From NCBI RefSeq assembly GCF_029080175.1, contig NZ_JARFJC010000043.1: a stretch of DNA of 64,000 nucleotides. One strand, 5' to 3'. The stretch is from Luteipulveratus flavus (lineage in GTDB: Bacteria > Actinomycetota > Actinomycetes > Actinomycetales > Dermatophilaceae). Position 1 is the first letter of the stretch. Every line of letters begins with the position of its first letter. This document shows, piece after piece, positions 1 through 7,823 of this stretch. Under the pieces are notes generated by a model. It was given only the letters and a program-made list of their open reading frames with translations. It did no database searches and was not told the origin of the DNA. A program made the position numbers and the translations under genes.

Positions 1-88
1 CCACGAGCTGATCGAGACCGACGGCGCGTACGCCGCGCTGTGGCGCTCGTGGCGCGACGAGCCCTCGGAGGACACCGCCCGCGCGTGA
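1..88 (+). CDS. C-terminal end of an ABC exporter ATP-binding protein (partial)
   Basis: The window opens inside a gene; reading from base 2 gives 28 codons and a TGA at 86-88. The residues HELIETDGAYAALWRSW match the typical end of fused permease-ATPase ABC exporters, where a G-(S/T)-H-x-E-L motif is followed by G-x-Y-A-x-L. The rest of the tail is acidic and unremarkable. The Walker motifs lie outside the window, so the substrate and even the subfamily cannot be judged. Only this short motif supports the call. Confidence 0.5.
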   Translation, partial: HELIETDGAYAALWRSWRDEPSEDTARA

Positions 89-137
89 CGGCGCCGGCTG
101 CCGCCGCGGTGACCGAGCCGGCCCGTACCCGGCTCGG

Positions 138-551
138 TCACCGGGGAACTCGCCGCAGCACGTGCGACGGCGCCGGATCACGAAAGCCCCATCGTGCGTA
201 GAACCCGTCCATGGCGGGCCGGCACTCCAGTGAGACCGTGTCCAGGGCGGCCACGACCGGGTGCGCGACGACCGCGTCCATCAGCAGGGCTCCGACACCG
301 GTGCCGCGCACGTCGTCCCGGACCATCACGTCACCGACCCAGCCGAAGACCGCCCCGTCCGTCACGATCCGTGCGAACGCCACGACGCTGTCCTGCGCGT
401 CCACCAGAGCGACCACCTCGGACCCGCGCAGGGCGCGGCGGGCGGAACCTGGGTCGCGGTCGCGGGTCCACCACTGGTCGAAGTAGAACGTCGCCAGCTG
501 CTCCCACCGCCGGTCGTCGATCTCGTACAGGACGCCGTACGTCTCGCTCAC
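138..551 (-). CDS. GNAT family N-acetyltransferase
   Basis: A 137-residue single-domain acetyltransferase with a GTG start. Residues around 60-95 form the acetyl-CoA-binding core: the strand VGDVMVRDDVRGTGVGALLM contains the R-G-x-G-x-G pyrophosphate loop of motif A. The end (GFYARWGFRDP) is the usual motif B, with the tyrosine that often acts as general acid. Length is normal for the family. The acceptor substrate cannot be deduced. It runs in the same direction as the secreted-protein gene upstream of it but is separated from it by a strong hairpin at 596-632, so it probably has its own promoter. Confidence 0.85.
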   Translation of the reverse strand: MSETYGVLYEIDDRRWEQLATFYFDQWWTRDRDPGSARRALRGSEVVALVDAQDSVVAFARIVTDGAVFGWVGDVMVRDDVRGTGVGALLMDAVVAHPVVAALDTVSLECRPAMDGFYARWGFRDPAPSHVLRRVPR

Positions 552-595
552 CCGGCGCAGTCAACCACGGCAGGGTCCTCATGCCCCGACGTGCA

Positions 596-632
596 CGACG
601 GCCCGGCACCTGCGCGAGGTGCCGGGCCGTCG
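596..632 (-). terminator. Hairpin terminator after the secreted protein gene
   Basis: Perfect 16-bp stem (596-611 with 617-632) around a 5-base GCGCG loop, about 20 bases past the stop codon of the gene at 653-1561. There is no clear U-tract, as is usual for high-GC terminators. It also insulates the GNAT gene downstream. Confidence 0.75.
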
Positions 633-652
633 GACGTACGGGTCGGTGCGGG

Positions 653-1561
653 TCAGCGACGCAGGTTGCGGCGCGCGAGCACGCCGGCCCCGGCAAAGCC
701 ACCGAGCACGGCGAGGCCGGCCAGCGCGACACCGGTGTTGGACCCGCTGTCGTCACCGACGAGGTCGGCCTGGACGACCGGGCCGCTGACCGTGGACGAC
801 GGCTCGTCGGTGGCCGAGCCCGAACCGGACGACGCGGTGCCGGTCGGCACAGCGGTCGCGGACTCACTCGGCTCGGTCGAGGGCGACGGCTCGGTGGTGG
901 ACGACGGCTGCGTCGTCGGCGACGGCTGACCGCCGCCCTTGGTCACCGCGATCGTGCCGAGGGTGAGGTTCTGGCCCTTGACCGGCTCGCACGCGACGAA
1001 CAGGTCGGCCTCCTGCGCGTCCTCCCGGCCGACCGCGACCAGCATCTCGCCGACCGTGACGTCGAGCGTGCCGGTCTTCTTCGGCGTGAAGGGCAAGCCC
1101 TCGCCCTCGCCCTTGAACGTGACCGTGCCCTTGGTCGAGACCGGGGTAGGCACGTCGAACTCGGTGAAGGCGATCAGGTCGTCGGAGCCGACCGTGTAGA
1201 AGTGCACGCTGCCCCCGGCGTCGAGCATCGTGATCTTGTGGTCGCGCAGATACTGCAGCGCGTCGGCGCCCAACGTGATCTTGGCCGTGAAGTCGAGCGG
1301 GTCGACCTCGTGCTTCGGGCGGACGGTGGCCGGCAGCTCAGCGGAGATGGTCAGCGACCAGTCGTCCTTGAAGTCCTTGCCCAGGCCGCCGTCCTCGTCG
1401 GTCAGTGAGCAGTGGTACTTCAGGCCGGTGAGCTCGGCGGCCCCCGCGGACGGCGCGAACGCGCAGGTCGCGGCGAGCGCGAGGCCGACACCTCCGAGTG
1501 CTCCTGCCGTACGGCCCAGGCGGCGAGACGCAGCAAAAGTGCGCAAGGTGGTTCCCCTCAT
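653..1561 (-). CDS. Secreted cell-surface protein with C-terminal membrane anchor
   Basis: About 302 residues. An N-terminal signal peptide (arginines, then a hydrophobic run ending in SAGAAE) is followed by a beta-rich domain of about 170 residues with two cysteines (YHCS and VACEP). Next come a Ser/Thr/Pro-rich spacer (about residues 205-260) and a C-terminal hydrophobic helix ending in ARRNLRR. The layout is that of an anchored surface protein, but no LPXTG-type sortase motif is present. The domain resembles the DUF6801-like family of actinobacterial secreted proteins; this is a weak resemblance. The ATG at 1561 has no Shine-Dalgarno; a TTG at 1546 is preceded by AGGGGA at good spacing and would keep the signal peptide, so it may be the real start. 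A TACTAT -10-like element lies near 1603-1608. Confidence 0.7.
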   Translation of the reverse strand: MRGTTLRTFAASRRLGRTAGALGGVGLALAATCAFAPSAGAAELTGLKYHCSLTDEDGGLGKDFKDDWSLTISAELPATVRPKHEVDPLDFTAKITLGADALQYLRDHKITMLDAGGSVHFYTVGSDDLIAFTEFDVPTPVSTKGTVTFKGEGEGLPFTPKKTGTLDVTVGEMLVAVGREDAQEADLFVACEPVKGQNLTLGTIAVTKGGGQPSPTTQPSSTTEPSPSTEPSESATAVPTGTASSGSGSATDEPSSTVSGPVVQADLVGDDSGSNTGVALAGLAVLGGFAGAGVLARRNLRR

Positions 1562-1724
1562 GAAAGCGGCGGGCGTGCGGCGCCCACCGAAGATTGACGG
1601 GCGAATAGTACGGGACTCCGTGAGCCCTCGTTGCCAACAGTCACCGGCGCGCTTCGCGGTTCGCGGGGCCGGCCGCGGGTAGGAGCAGACTTGTGCTCTC
1701 AACGACGACGGCAAGGGGCGGACC

Positions 1725-2234
1725 ATGGCTGCTACGGCGACGACGCACCTCAACTTCACGGGCGACGCCCGGCAGGCGCTGACCTTCTACCAGTCGGTCT
1801 TCGGCGGCGGGCTGATGCTCGCCACGTACGGGCAGGTCGGTGTCCCTCAAGATTCCGCGGACTCCGAGCGTGCCGTCTTCGCCCCCGTCGATCCCACCTC
1901 GCCGGACGCCGAGCGCATCGCCTTCGGCATGCTCGCCACCGACGACGGCCTCCGCCTGGCCGCGTACGACGTCCTCGGGGCAACCGGGGGCGGCCTCGCC
2001 GCGGCCGGCCTGCCGGGTGCGGTCGGCAGGGCGGACGGGCTCACTCACCACGAGTCGTGCTTCGTGCTGCTCACCAGCGAGACGCTGGAGGAAGCAAGGG
2101 CGCTGTGGACCGATCTCTCCGAGGGCGGCACCGTGATCCAGGCGCTGGCCCCGGCGGACTGGGCGCCGGCGTACGGGATGCTCACCGACCGCTTCGGGGT
2201 GACCTGGGTCTTCGGTATCGTCCCGGCGAGCTGA
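1725..2234 (+). CDS. VOC / PhnB-like family protein
   Basis: 169 residues with the PhnB-type opening THLNFTGDARQALTFYQSVFGG. This marks the vicinal-oxygen-chelate fold of glyoxalase and 3-demethylubiquinone methyltransferase-like proteins. The closing segment YGMLTDRFGVTWVFGI is the second conserved strand pair. Such proteins are often called glyoxalase or bleomycin-resistance proteins, but the function of this subgroup is unknown and metal ligands are poorly conserved. The ATG is preceded by AAGGGG. It lies 9 bases before the FUSC gene and may be cotranscribed with it. Confidence 0.85.
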   Translation: MAATATTHLNFTGDARQALTFYQSVFGGGLMLATYGQVGVPQDSADSERAVFAPVDPTSPDAERIAFGMLATDDGLRLAAYDVLGATGGGLAAAGLPGAVGRADGLTHHESCFVLLTSETLEEARALWTDLSEGGTVIQALAPADWAPAYGMLTDRFGVTWVFGIVPAS

Positions 2235-2243
2235 GCGACCTCC

Positions 2244-3431
2244 GTGACCGGCGAGCAGGACCGCGGGCGGTCCGGCTTCTCACGCGTCCGACGGGCTTTC
2301 TCAGAGGCGGGTGAGCGACTCGCAGTCTGGTGGTGGCCGCTGCTGCAGCAGACCGCCGCCGCCACCATCGCCTGGGTCCTGGCGGAGCACGTCGTGGATC
2401 ACCATCAGCCGTTCTTCGCGCCCATCGCCGCGGTCGTGGCCCTGAACGCCTCGTTCGGGGAGCGCGGCACCAACGCCCTGCGCCTCCTGGAGGGCGTGCT
2501 CGTCGGCATCGCCGTCGGTGAGCTGACCATCGCCGTCCTCGGTGCGGGTTACGGCAGCCTGGCGCTGGCCCTGTTCGTCGCCATGTCGGTCGCGCGAGCC
2601 GTCGGGGGCACCAACCTGACCCTCGCCCAGGCCGCCGCCGGGGCGATCCTCACCGTCGCGGTCCCCAACGTGGAGGGCGGCATCGATCGCGTCGTGGACG
2701 CGCTGATCGGCGCCGCGGTCGCGCTGGTGTTCACCCAGATCCTGTTCTCCCCCGAGCCGGTCCGGCTGCTCCGTCGTGCCGAGGCCGCCGCCCTGACTGC
2801 GATGGCCGACGGGATGCGGCTCACCGCACGCTCGCTCGCCGACAACGACGACGACCTGGCCTCCGAGGCTCTCGACGCCCTGCGGACCGTCCGCGACCGG
2901 CTGTCCGAGCTCGCCCGGGTGAGACGGGCGAGCACCCGGGTGGCGCGGCACTCCCTGGTGTGGCGTGGGCGGACCGACCCGGTGGTGCAGGAGAAGGAGA
3001 ACGCCGAGCAGCTGGACCTGCTGGGCGACAGCACGGTGATGCTCACGCGCGGCGCCGTGGCCACCAGCACAGCAGGACGCGCAGTGCTCGCGCCGTACAT
3101 CGCCGAGCTCGCGGACACCCTCGGTGACCTGTCGCAGCGGCCGGGCGAGCGCAGCACCCGCCAGGAGGCCGTCGACCGGCTGGTCCGGCTGACCGAGCGG
3201 CTGACGCCGCAGACCGTGCACGAGATCCCGCGGGAGGAGCAGCCGGCGCTGGACACCGCCCTGGTCCTGACCCGCGTCGTGGTGAGCGACGTCCTGACCT
3301 TCGCGGGCGTCGATCCGCAGCAGGCGTCGCGGCTCACGCTCAAGGGGCTGGACTGGTTCGGCGCCGACCGTCCTCCACGACGTGCCCTCTCGACACTGGG
3401 CCGGCTGATGCGCAAGCCGCAAGGGGACTGA
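2244..3431 (+). CDS. FUSC family aromatic-acid/small-molecule exporter-like membrane protein
   Basis: 395 residues with a GTG start. The N-terminal half has about six hydrophobic segments (roughly 26-51, 57-71, 80-101, 106-121, 127-142, 148-172), with the FUSC hallmark FFAPIAAVVALNASFGERG in the second. The C-terminal 220 residues form a charged, helical cytoplasmic domain. The family includes fusaric acid resistance proteins and aromatic acid exporters such as AaeB; most are about twice this length because they have two such halves. The substrate is unknown. It follows the VOC gene by 9 bases, and convergent genes start on its far side at 3456. Confidence 0.8.
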   Translation: MTGEQDRGRSGFSRVRRAFSEAGERLAVWWWPLLQQTAAATIAWVLAEHVVDHHQPFFAPIAAVVALNASFGERGTNALRLLEGVLVGIAVGELTIAVLGAGYGSLALALFVAMSVARAVGGTNLTLAQAAAGAILTVAVPNVEGGIDRVVDALIGAAVALVFTQILFSPEPVRLLRRAEAAALTAMADGMRLTARSLADNDDDLASEALDALRTVRDRLSELARVRRASTRVARHSLVWRGRTDPVVQEKENAEQLDLLGDSTVMLTRGAVATSTAGRAVLAPYIAELADTLGDLSQRPGERSTRQEAVDRLVRLTERLTPQTVHEIPREEQPALDTALVLTRVVVSDVLTFAGVDPQQASRLTLKGLDWFGADRPPRRALSTLGRLMRKPQGD

Positions 3432-3455
3432 GCGAGCGGGCTGGGGCCGGACACG

Positions 3456-3728
3456 TCAGGAGACGTCCCTGGCGCGGTGCCGTGACAGCTTGCGCCAGAT
3501 CCGCAGCGGCAGCAGCCCGAGTGGTGCGCGATCTCCGAGCCGGTCGTCGCCACGCCGGTCGAAGGCGGTCGCGTACCGCTGGGCGTCCTCGGCGGTCGGG
3601 TACGCCTTGGCCCCGTCGGCCGTCCCGCAGCCCCGCTCGCACTCCCACCGCATCGTGGGTCCGTCGGCGCGGAACCGCAGGCGATGCCCCAGAACTCGGC
3701 AGCCGACCGGGACCGGGCCGCCCGTCAT
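3456..3728 (-). CDS. Small conserved actinobacterial protein with a Cys pair (unknown function)
   Basis: A 90-residue basic protein whose ATG overlaps the stop of the MFS transporter gene as ATGA (3725-3728), so the two are probably translationally coupled. The centre, MRWECERGCG, has a C-x3-C pair that with the earlier Cys10 could bind zinc. The end is Arg/Leu-rich (LGLLPLRIWRKLSRHRAR). I recognise it only as a type of short protein found beside MFS transporters in actinobacteria; no function is known to me. The start fixed by the overlap is much better than any longer reading. Confidence 0.7.
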   Translation of the reverse strand: MTGGPVPVGCRVLGHRLRFRADGPTMRWECERGCGTADGAKAYPTAEDAQRYATAFDRRGDDRLGDRAPLGLLPLRIWRKLSRHRARDVS

Positions 3729-5212
3729 GCGGTGGCCTTCTCCTCGGGCGTTCCCGACTCGGCGTCCTCGGCGGTGAGGGGCTTGGCGATGCTCTCCAGG
3801 TTCTGCCCCTCGGCCTTCACGCCGTACGCGATCTCGGCCAGTCCGCCGAGCGCCATCACCACCGCGCCGATCGCGAAGGAGATGGCGACGTTGGACGCCT
3901 TGCCGGACTCGATCAGGTTGCCGAACAGCAGTGGGCCGGCGATGCCGCCCAGTGCGGTTCCGATGGCGTAGAAGAACGCGATCGCCAGCGCCCGGGTCTC
4001 CATCGGGAAGATCTCGCTGACCGTGAGGTACGCCGCGCTGGCGCCGGCCGAAGTCAGGAAGAAGCACGCGAACAGCACCACCATGAACAGCGTCACCCCG
4101 CCGGCGCCGGACCCGAACACCACCGCGAGCACGAGGCCCAGGGCGGCGGAGCCGAAGAAGGACAGCGAGATCATCGGCTTGCGTCCCCACGTGTCGAACA
4201 GCGGTCCCAGCAGCACCGGTCCGGCGAAGTTGCTCAGCGCCCAGACGATGATAAACAGCGGAACGACGCCCGAGCCGATGTCGTAGAAGTCGCTCAGCAG
4301 CAGACCGAGGTTGAACGTCACGCCGTTGTGCATGAACGCCTGCCCCACGAAGAGCGCGAGCCCGAGGATCGAGCGCTTCGGGTACGTCCTGAACGCGACC
4401 GTGGCGATCTCCCGAAACGGGATCGAGTGGCGCTGCCGGACGGTCAGCGGCTTCTCGGTAGGTTCGGGCAGCGACCGGTCGTCGGTCTCGGTCTCGACCT
4501 CCTGCTCGATGCCGTCGACGATGTCCTCCGCCTCGTCCTCACGACCGTGGATGAACAACCAGCGCGGACTCTCCGGGACGTGCCGGCGCACGATGAGCAC
4601 CAGGACGCCGAGGACCGCACCCAGCCCGAACGCCAGCCGCCAGCCCAGGTCCGCGGCGAAGATGCTCTCGTTCAGCAGCAGCACCGCCAGCGCGGAGCCA
4701 CCCGCGGCGCCGAGCCAGTACGACCCGTTGATGGCGAGGTCCACGCGTCCCCGGTGCTGTGCCGGGATGAGCTCGTCGATGGCGGAGTTGATCGCCGCGT
4801 ACTCACCGCCGATCCCGGCGCCGGTGAAGAACCGGGCGATGAACAGGTACCAGGGCGCGAACGCGAACGCCGTGGCCACCGTCGCCGCCAGGTAGACCAG
4901 CAGGGTCAGCATGAACAGCTTCTTGCGCCCGAACCGGTCGGTCAGCTGTCCGAAGAACAGGGCTCCCACGCACGCGCCGACGATGTAGATCGCGCCGGCC
5001 ATGCCGACCTGGGCGGCGTTGATGTCGATCCCGCTGTTGTCCTCGGTCCAGCGCGAGGCGACGTTGCCGACCATGGTCACCTCGAGGCCGTCCAGGATCC
5101 ACACGCCGCCCAGGCCGACCACGACCCGCCAGTGGAACCTCGACCACGGCAAGCGGTCCAGCCGCGCTGGGATCCGGGTGGTGATCGTGCCCATCCCCGT
5201 GTCTGCGCTCAT
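3725..5212 (-). CDS. MFS transporter, sugar porter-like
   Basis: 495 residues with twelve predicted membrane helices. The loop between helices 2 and 3 carries the MFS signature GQLTDRFGRKK, and the sugar-porter PESPRW motif follows helix 6 before a long acidic cytoplasmic loop (about 215-260). The N-terminal helix includes WILDGLEVTMVG, with the Asp seen in aromatic-acid and metabolite symporters of this branch. Substrates in this subgroup range from sugars to organic acids, so the cargo is undetermined. The small gene at 3456-3728 is coupled to its end. Confidence 0.88.
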   Translation of the reverse strand: MSADTGMGTITTRIPARLDRLPWSRFHWRVVVGLGGVWILDGLEVTMVGNVASRWTEDNSGIDINAAQVGMAGAIYIVGACVGALFFGQLTDRFGRKKLFMLTLLVYLAATVATAFAFAPWYLFIARFFTGAGIGGEYAAINSAIDELIPAQHRGRVDLAINGSYWLGAAGGSALAVLLLNESIFAADLGWRLAFGLGAVLGVLVLIVRRHVPESPRWLFIHGREDEAEDIVDGIEQEVETETDDRSLPEPTEKPLTVRQRHSIPFREIATVAFRTYPKRSILGLALFVGQAFMHNGVTFNLGLLLSDFYDIGSGVVPLFIIVWALSNFAGPVLLGPLFDTWGRKPMISLSFFGSAALGLVLAVVFGSGAGGVTLFMVVLFACFFLTSAGASAAYLTVSEIFPMETRALAIAFFYAIGTALGGIAGPLLFGNLIESGKASNVAISFAIGAVVMALGGLAEIAYGVKAEGQNLESIAKPLTAEDAESGTPEEKATA

Positions 5213-5229
5213 TCCGGCGCCTTACCCCC

Positions 5230-5373
5230 GGCGATGCGGCGGCAAACACCCTCAGCGAGCCGCTGCGCCACGACATCGCGGTGGAGTTCCTGCGCTTCGA
5301 GTCGCTGCGGGCGGCCGAGGCTGTCACCTCGACCGACCGCGACCCGCAGGAGTACGTCGAGCGCAACAGCCGA
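5230..5373 (+). pseudogene. Possible coding remnant between transporter and toxin genes
   Basis: The 190-base gap between the MFS start and the toxin stop is not bland. Read on the plus strand in the frame of base 5221, codons from about 5245 to 5360 have G or C in nearly every third position. They give a protein-like run including LSEPLRHDIAVEFLRFESLR and then DPQEYVERNSRG. There is no suitable start upstream, and the opposing toxin gene begins beyond it. I cannot assign a family. It could be the leftover of a gene displaced when the toxin-antitoxin pair arrived, or chance composition. Confidence 0.3.
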
Positions 5374-5403
5374 GGCGGTCCGACTCAGCCGGAGCACCAC
5401 CGG

Positions 5404-5784
5404 CTACCAGCGCACCTGCACCGGGAATCGTCCGAACGCAGGATCCTTGGTGACCAGTGCGAGGCCGTCGAGCTCGGCCTGAGCGGCGAGCATCCGATCG
5501 AACGGATCCCGGTGCGCCACGTCGTAACCGCCCGCCCGGAGAGCATGGCGGTGGCTGATCGGCAGGTGATCGAACCCGTTGCGCTCGACGAGGTCGTCGA
5601 ACCGTTCCACCGCTTGCTCGACGTCGAGCTTGCCGATCCTGCGTTTCGTCGCGATCTCCCACGCACTCGCGGCACTGACGTGAACCTCGGCGGCGCTCTC
5701 GATCAGAGCGCGTGACGAGCCGGGGAGCTGAACGTCGTCGAGGAACCACCACAGCAACGCGTGAGTGTCGAGCAGCAGCCTCAC
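5404..5784 (-). CDS. PIN-domain toxin of a type II toxin-antitoxin pair (VapC-like)
   Basis: 126 residues forming a complete PIN domain. The first acidic residue is in MRLLLDTHALLWW, the Glu is in SAASAWEIATKRRIGKL, and the later Asp is in HRDPFDRMLAAQA, the usual metal-binding set for Mg2+-dependent RNA cleavage. The LLDTHALLWW opening marks the subgroup partnered by Phd/YefM-type antitoxins. Its ATG overlaps the antitoxin stop by four bases (ATGA, 5781-5784). VapC toxins typically cut tRNAs or other stable RNAs; the target here is unknown. Confidence 0.88.
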   Translation of the reverse strand: MRLLLDTHALLWWFLDDVQLPGSSRALIESAAEVHVSAASAWEIATKRRIGKLDVEQAVERFDDLVERNGFDHLPISHRHALRAGGYDVAHRDPFDRMLAAQAELDGLALVTKDPAFGRFPVQVRW

Positions 5785-6017
5785 GACCGTCCGTCCCAGG
5801 CTTCGAGCTCCTCCTCGGGCAGGGGCTCGAAGAAGGCGTCAGCCAGGTGTCCGGTAAGACCCCCGGGCCGACGCCGGGGTCTGACCTCCTCCAACGGGAC
5901 CAGCCGCGCGTACGGCTCGCCGGCCTTGGCCAGCACGATCTCCTCGCCGGCGTGAGCCCGCTCCAGCAGTCGTGAGAAGTGGGTCTTGGCCTCGTGGACA
6001 TTCACGGTGGCGCTCAT
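5781..6017 (-). CDS. Phd/YefM-type antitoxin
   Basis: 78 residues. The N-terminal half (VNVHEAKTHFSRLLERAHAGEEIVL and the following KAGEPYARLVPL, given here as two pieces) is the Phd/YefM DNA-binding fold. The acidic tail FFEPLPEEELEAWDG should wrap the toxin's active site. It is the first gene of the pair, as usual for autoregulated modules. The start lies six bases after a CATTAT -10-like hexamer, so the transcript is probably leaderless, and two operator-like repeats lie just upstream. Confidence 0.88.
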   Translation of the reverse strand: MSATVNVHEAKTHFSRLLERAHAGEEIVLAKAGEPYARLVPLEEVRPRRRPGGLTGHLADAFFEPLPEEELEAWDGRS

Positions 6018-6027
6018 GCACCCATAA

Positions 6028-6053
6028 TGGACTAAGTCGCTGGACTAAGTCCA
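6028..6053 (-). promoter_or_regulatory. Tandem operator repeats of the toxin-antitoxin promoter
   Basis: Two 13-base direct repeats, TGGACTAAGTCGC (6028-6040) and TGGACTAAGTCCA (6041-6053). The second is a perfect TGGACT-N-AGTCCA palindrome and the first an imperfect one. They overlap the antitoxin's presumed -10 (CATTAT on the minus strand) and lie 11 to 36 bases before its ATG. This fits binding by the antitoxin or the toxin-antitoxin complex for autorepression. Confidence 0.65.
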
Positions 6054-6080
6054 TCACAGGCGGACACGAGGCCGTCCGCC

Positions 6081-7823
6081 TCAGCCGGCCGCACGCACCG
6101 CCGGCAGTCCGAGGTCGACGCCCGGGACACGCGCGGCGACAGCGGGGAACCGCCGGTACGGCTCGCCCTGGGCGGGCCGTTCGTCGCGCTCGCCCTTGGC
6201 CGGCCACAGGGACAGCGCCCGTTCGGCCTGGGCGGTGATCGTCAGCGACGGGTTGACGCCGAGGTTCGCCGACACCGCCGTACCGTCCACGACGTGCAGG
6301 CCGGGGTAGTTCCAGACGCGGTGGTAGGCGTCGATCACGCCGGTCGCCGCCGACTCGGAGATCACCGCGCCGCCGAGGAAGTGCGCGGTCATCGGAACAC
6401 CGAACACCTCGGCCCAGTTGCCGCCCGCGACCACCCGCCGGCCCGACTCCTCGCCGAACCGCTTCGCGAGCGCGCGGACGGCCCGCTGCCCGGCAGGGAT
6501 GTACGTCGGGCTCGGGTCGCCGTGGCCCTGCGCGCTGGTCAGCACCCGGCGGCCGAACCGCCGGCGGGTCGACACGGTGATCGAGTTGTCCAGCGTCTGC
6601 ATGACGAGCGCGATCACCGTGCGCTCGCTCCAGCGCGGTGAGACCAGCGCCCGGATGTTGGGCGCGAAGTCGCGGACGAGGTCGCGGCCGAACTGCACCG
6701 CTCGCTTGGCGGGAGGCTCGTCGCCCTTGACAAGCAGAGTCTGCAGCAGGCCCATGGCGTTGGAACCCTTGCCGTACCGGCAGTTCTCGACGTGCGTGGT
6801 GTCGTCGACGTGGAACGAGGTGGTGATGGCGACGCCGCGGGAGACCTCCATGTGCTCCGGCACGCTCACCGCCGCGGCACCCTCGAGCGCCTCGGAGTTG
6901 GTGCGGGTCAGCACGCCCAGCCGCTCGGACAGCTCGGGCAGCACGCCCTCCTCGCGCATCCGGTGCAGCAGCGTCTGGGTACCCCAGGTGCCTGCCGCGA
7001 GGACGACCTGCTCGGCCGTCACCGTCTCGCGGCGCTTGCCGAACCAGGCACCGCTCTCCTCGGTGGTGACCCGGAATCCCTTGTCCCCCAGCGGTTTCAC
7101 CTCGACGACCGTCCGCTTGGCACGGATCTCGACGCCCTTGCTCTCGGCGAGCGCGAGGTAGTTCTTCATCAGGGTGTTCTTCGCGCCGACGCGGCAGCCG
7201 ACCATGCAGTTGCCGCACTCGGTGCACCCGGTGCGGGCCGGGCCCTCACCGCCGAAGTAGGGGTCCTCGACCCTCCGGCCGGCCTCGCCGAAGAACACCC
7301 CGACGGGTGTCTTGCGGAACGTGTGGCCGACGCCGAGGTCGTCGGCGGTCGCCTTCATCAGCCGTTCGACCGGGCCGTCGCACGGGTTCTCCTCGACCAC
7401 GCCGAGCATCCGCTTGGCGGTGTCGTAGTGCGGCGAGAGCTCGGACTCCCAGTCGGTGATGTGCCCCCACTGCTGGTCCCGGAAGAACGGGCTCGGCGGC
7501 TTGTAGAGCGTGTTCGCGTAGTTCAGCGAGCCGCCGCCCACCCCGGCGCCCGCGAGGATCATCACGTCCGGCAGCCGGTGCAGTCGCTGCACCCCGAAGC
7601 ACTTCAGGTACGGCGCCCACAGGTAGCGCGGCAGATTCCAGGAGGTCTTGGCGAAGTCCTCGTCCTCGAACCGGCGGCCGGCCTCGTACACCAGGACGTC
7701 GTAGCCTTTCTCCGCCGCGCGCAGCGCCGTGACGGCACCGCCGAAGCCGGACCCGACGACGACGACGTCGTGGTCGTACGTCCGGACGCTCGCATCGGCA
7801 GACGGTGTCCGGTGCGCGCTCAC
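6081..7823 (-). CDS. GMC-type FAD-dependent oxidoreductase (ChoD-like)
   Basis: 580 residues. The FAD dinucleotide-binding loop VVVGSGFGGAVTALRAAEKG lies near residue 20. GAGVGGGSLNYANTL near 95 and the C-terminal HFLGGAVI and GTAVSANLGVNPSLTITA are the GMC substrate-domain and FAD motifs. This is the family of cholesterol oxidase; in mycobacteria the relative choD sits next to guaB3, as here. The true steroid or alcohol substrate is not proven. Around residues 198-208 lies CTECGNCMVGC, a C-x2-C-x2-C-x3-C cluster like that of [4Fe-4S] ferredoxins. The GTG start overlaps the stop of the aldehyde dehydrogenase (GTGA, 7820-7823), indicating coupled translation and perhaps consecutive alcohol and aldehyde oxidation. 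Confidence 0.85.
   Translation of the reverse strand: MSAHRTPSADASVRTYDHDVVVVGSGFGGAVTALRAAEKGYDVLVYEAGRRFEDEDFAKTSWNLPRYLWAPYLKCFGVQRLHRLPDVMILAGAGVGGGSLNYANTLYKPPSPFFRDQQWGHITDWESELSPHYDTAKRMLGVVEENPCDGPVERLMKATADDLGVGHTFRKTPVGVFFGEAGRRVEDPYFGGEGPARTGCTECGNCMVGCRVGAKNTLMKNYLALAESKGVEIRAKRTVVEVKPLGDKGFRVTTEESGAWFGKRRETVTAEQVVLAAGTWGTQTLLHRMREEGVLPELSERLGVLTRTNSEALEGAAAVSVPEHMEVSRGVAITTSFHVDDTTHVENCRYGKGSNAMGLLQTLLVKGDEPPAKRAVQFGRDLVRDFAPNIRALVSPRWSERTVIALVMQTLDNSITVSTRRRFGRRVLTSAQGHGDPSPTYIPAGQRAVRALAKRFGEESGRRVVAGGNWAEVFGVPMTAHFLGGAVISESAATGVIDAYHRVWNYPGLHVVDGTAVSANLGVNPSLTITAQAERALSLWPAKGERDERPAQGEPYRRFPAVAARVPGVDLGLPAVRAAG

Noticed and set aside
653..760. Sortase (LPXTG-type) anchoring of the secreted protein at 653-1561
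   Set aside because: The C-terminus has a hydrophobic helix and a basic tail but no LPXTG or variant pentapeptide before it.
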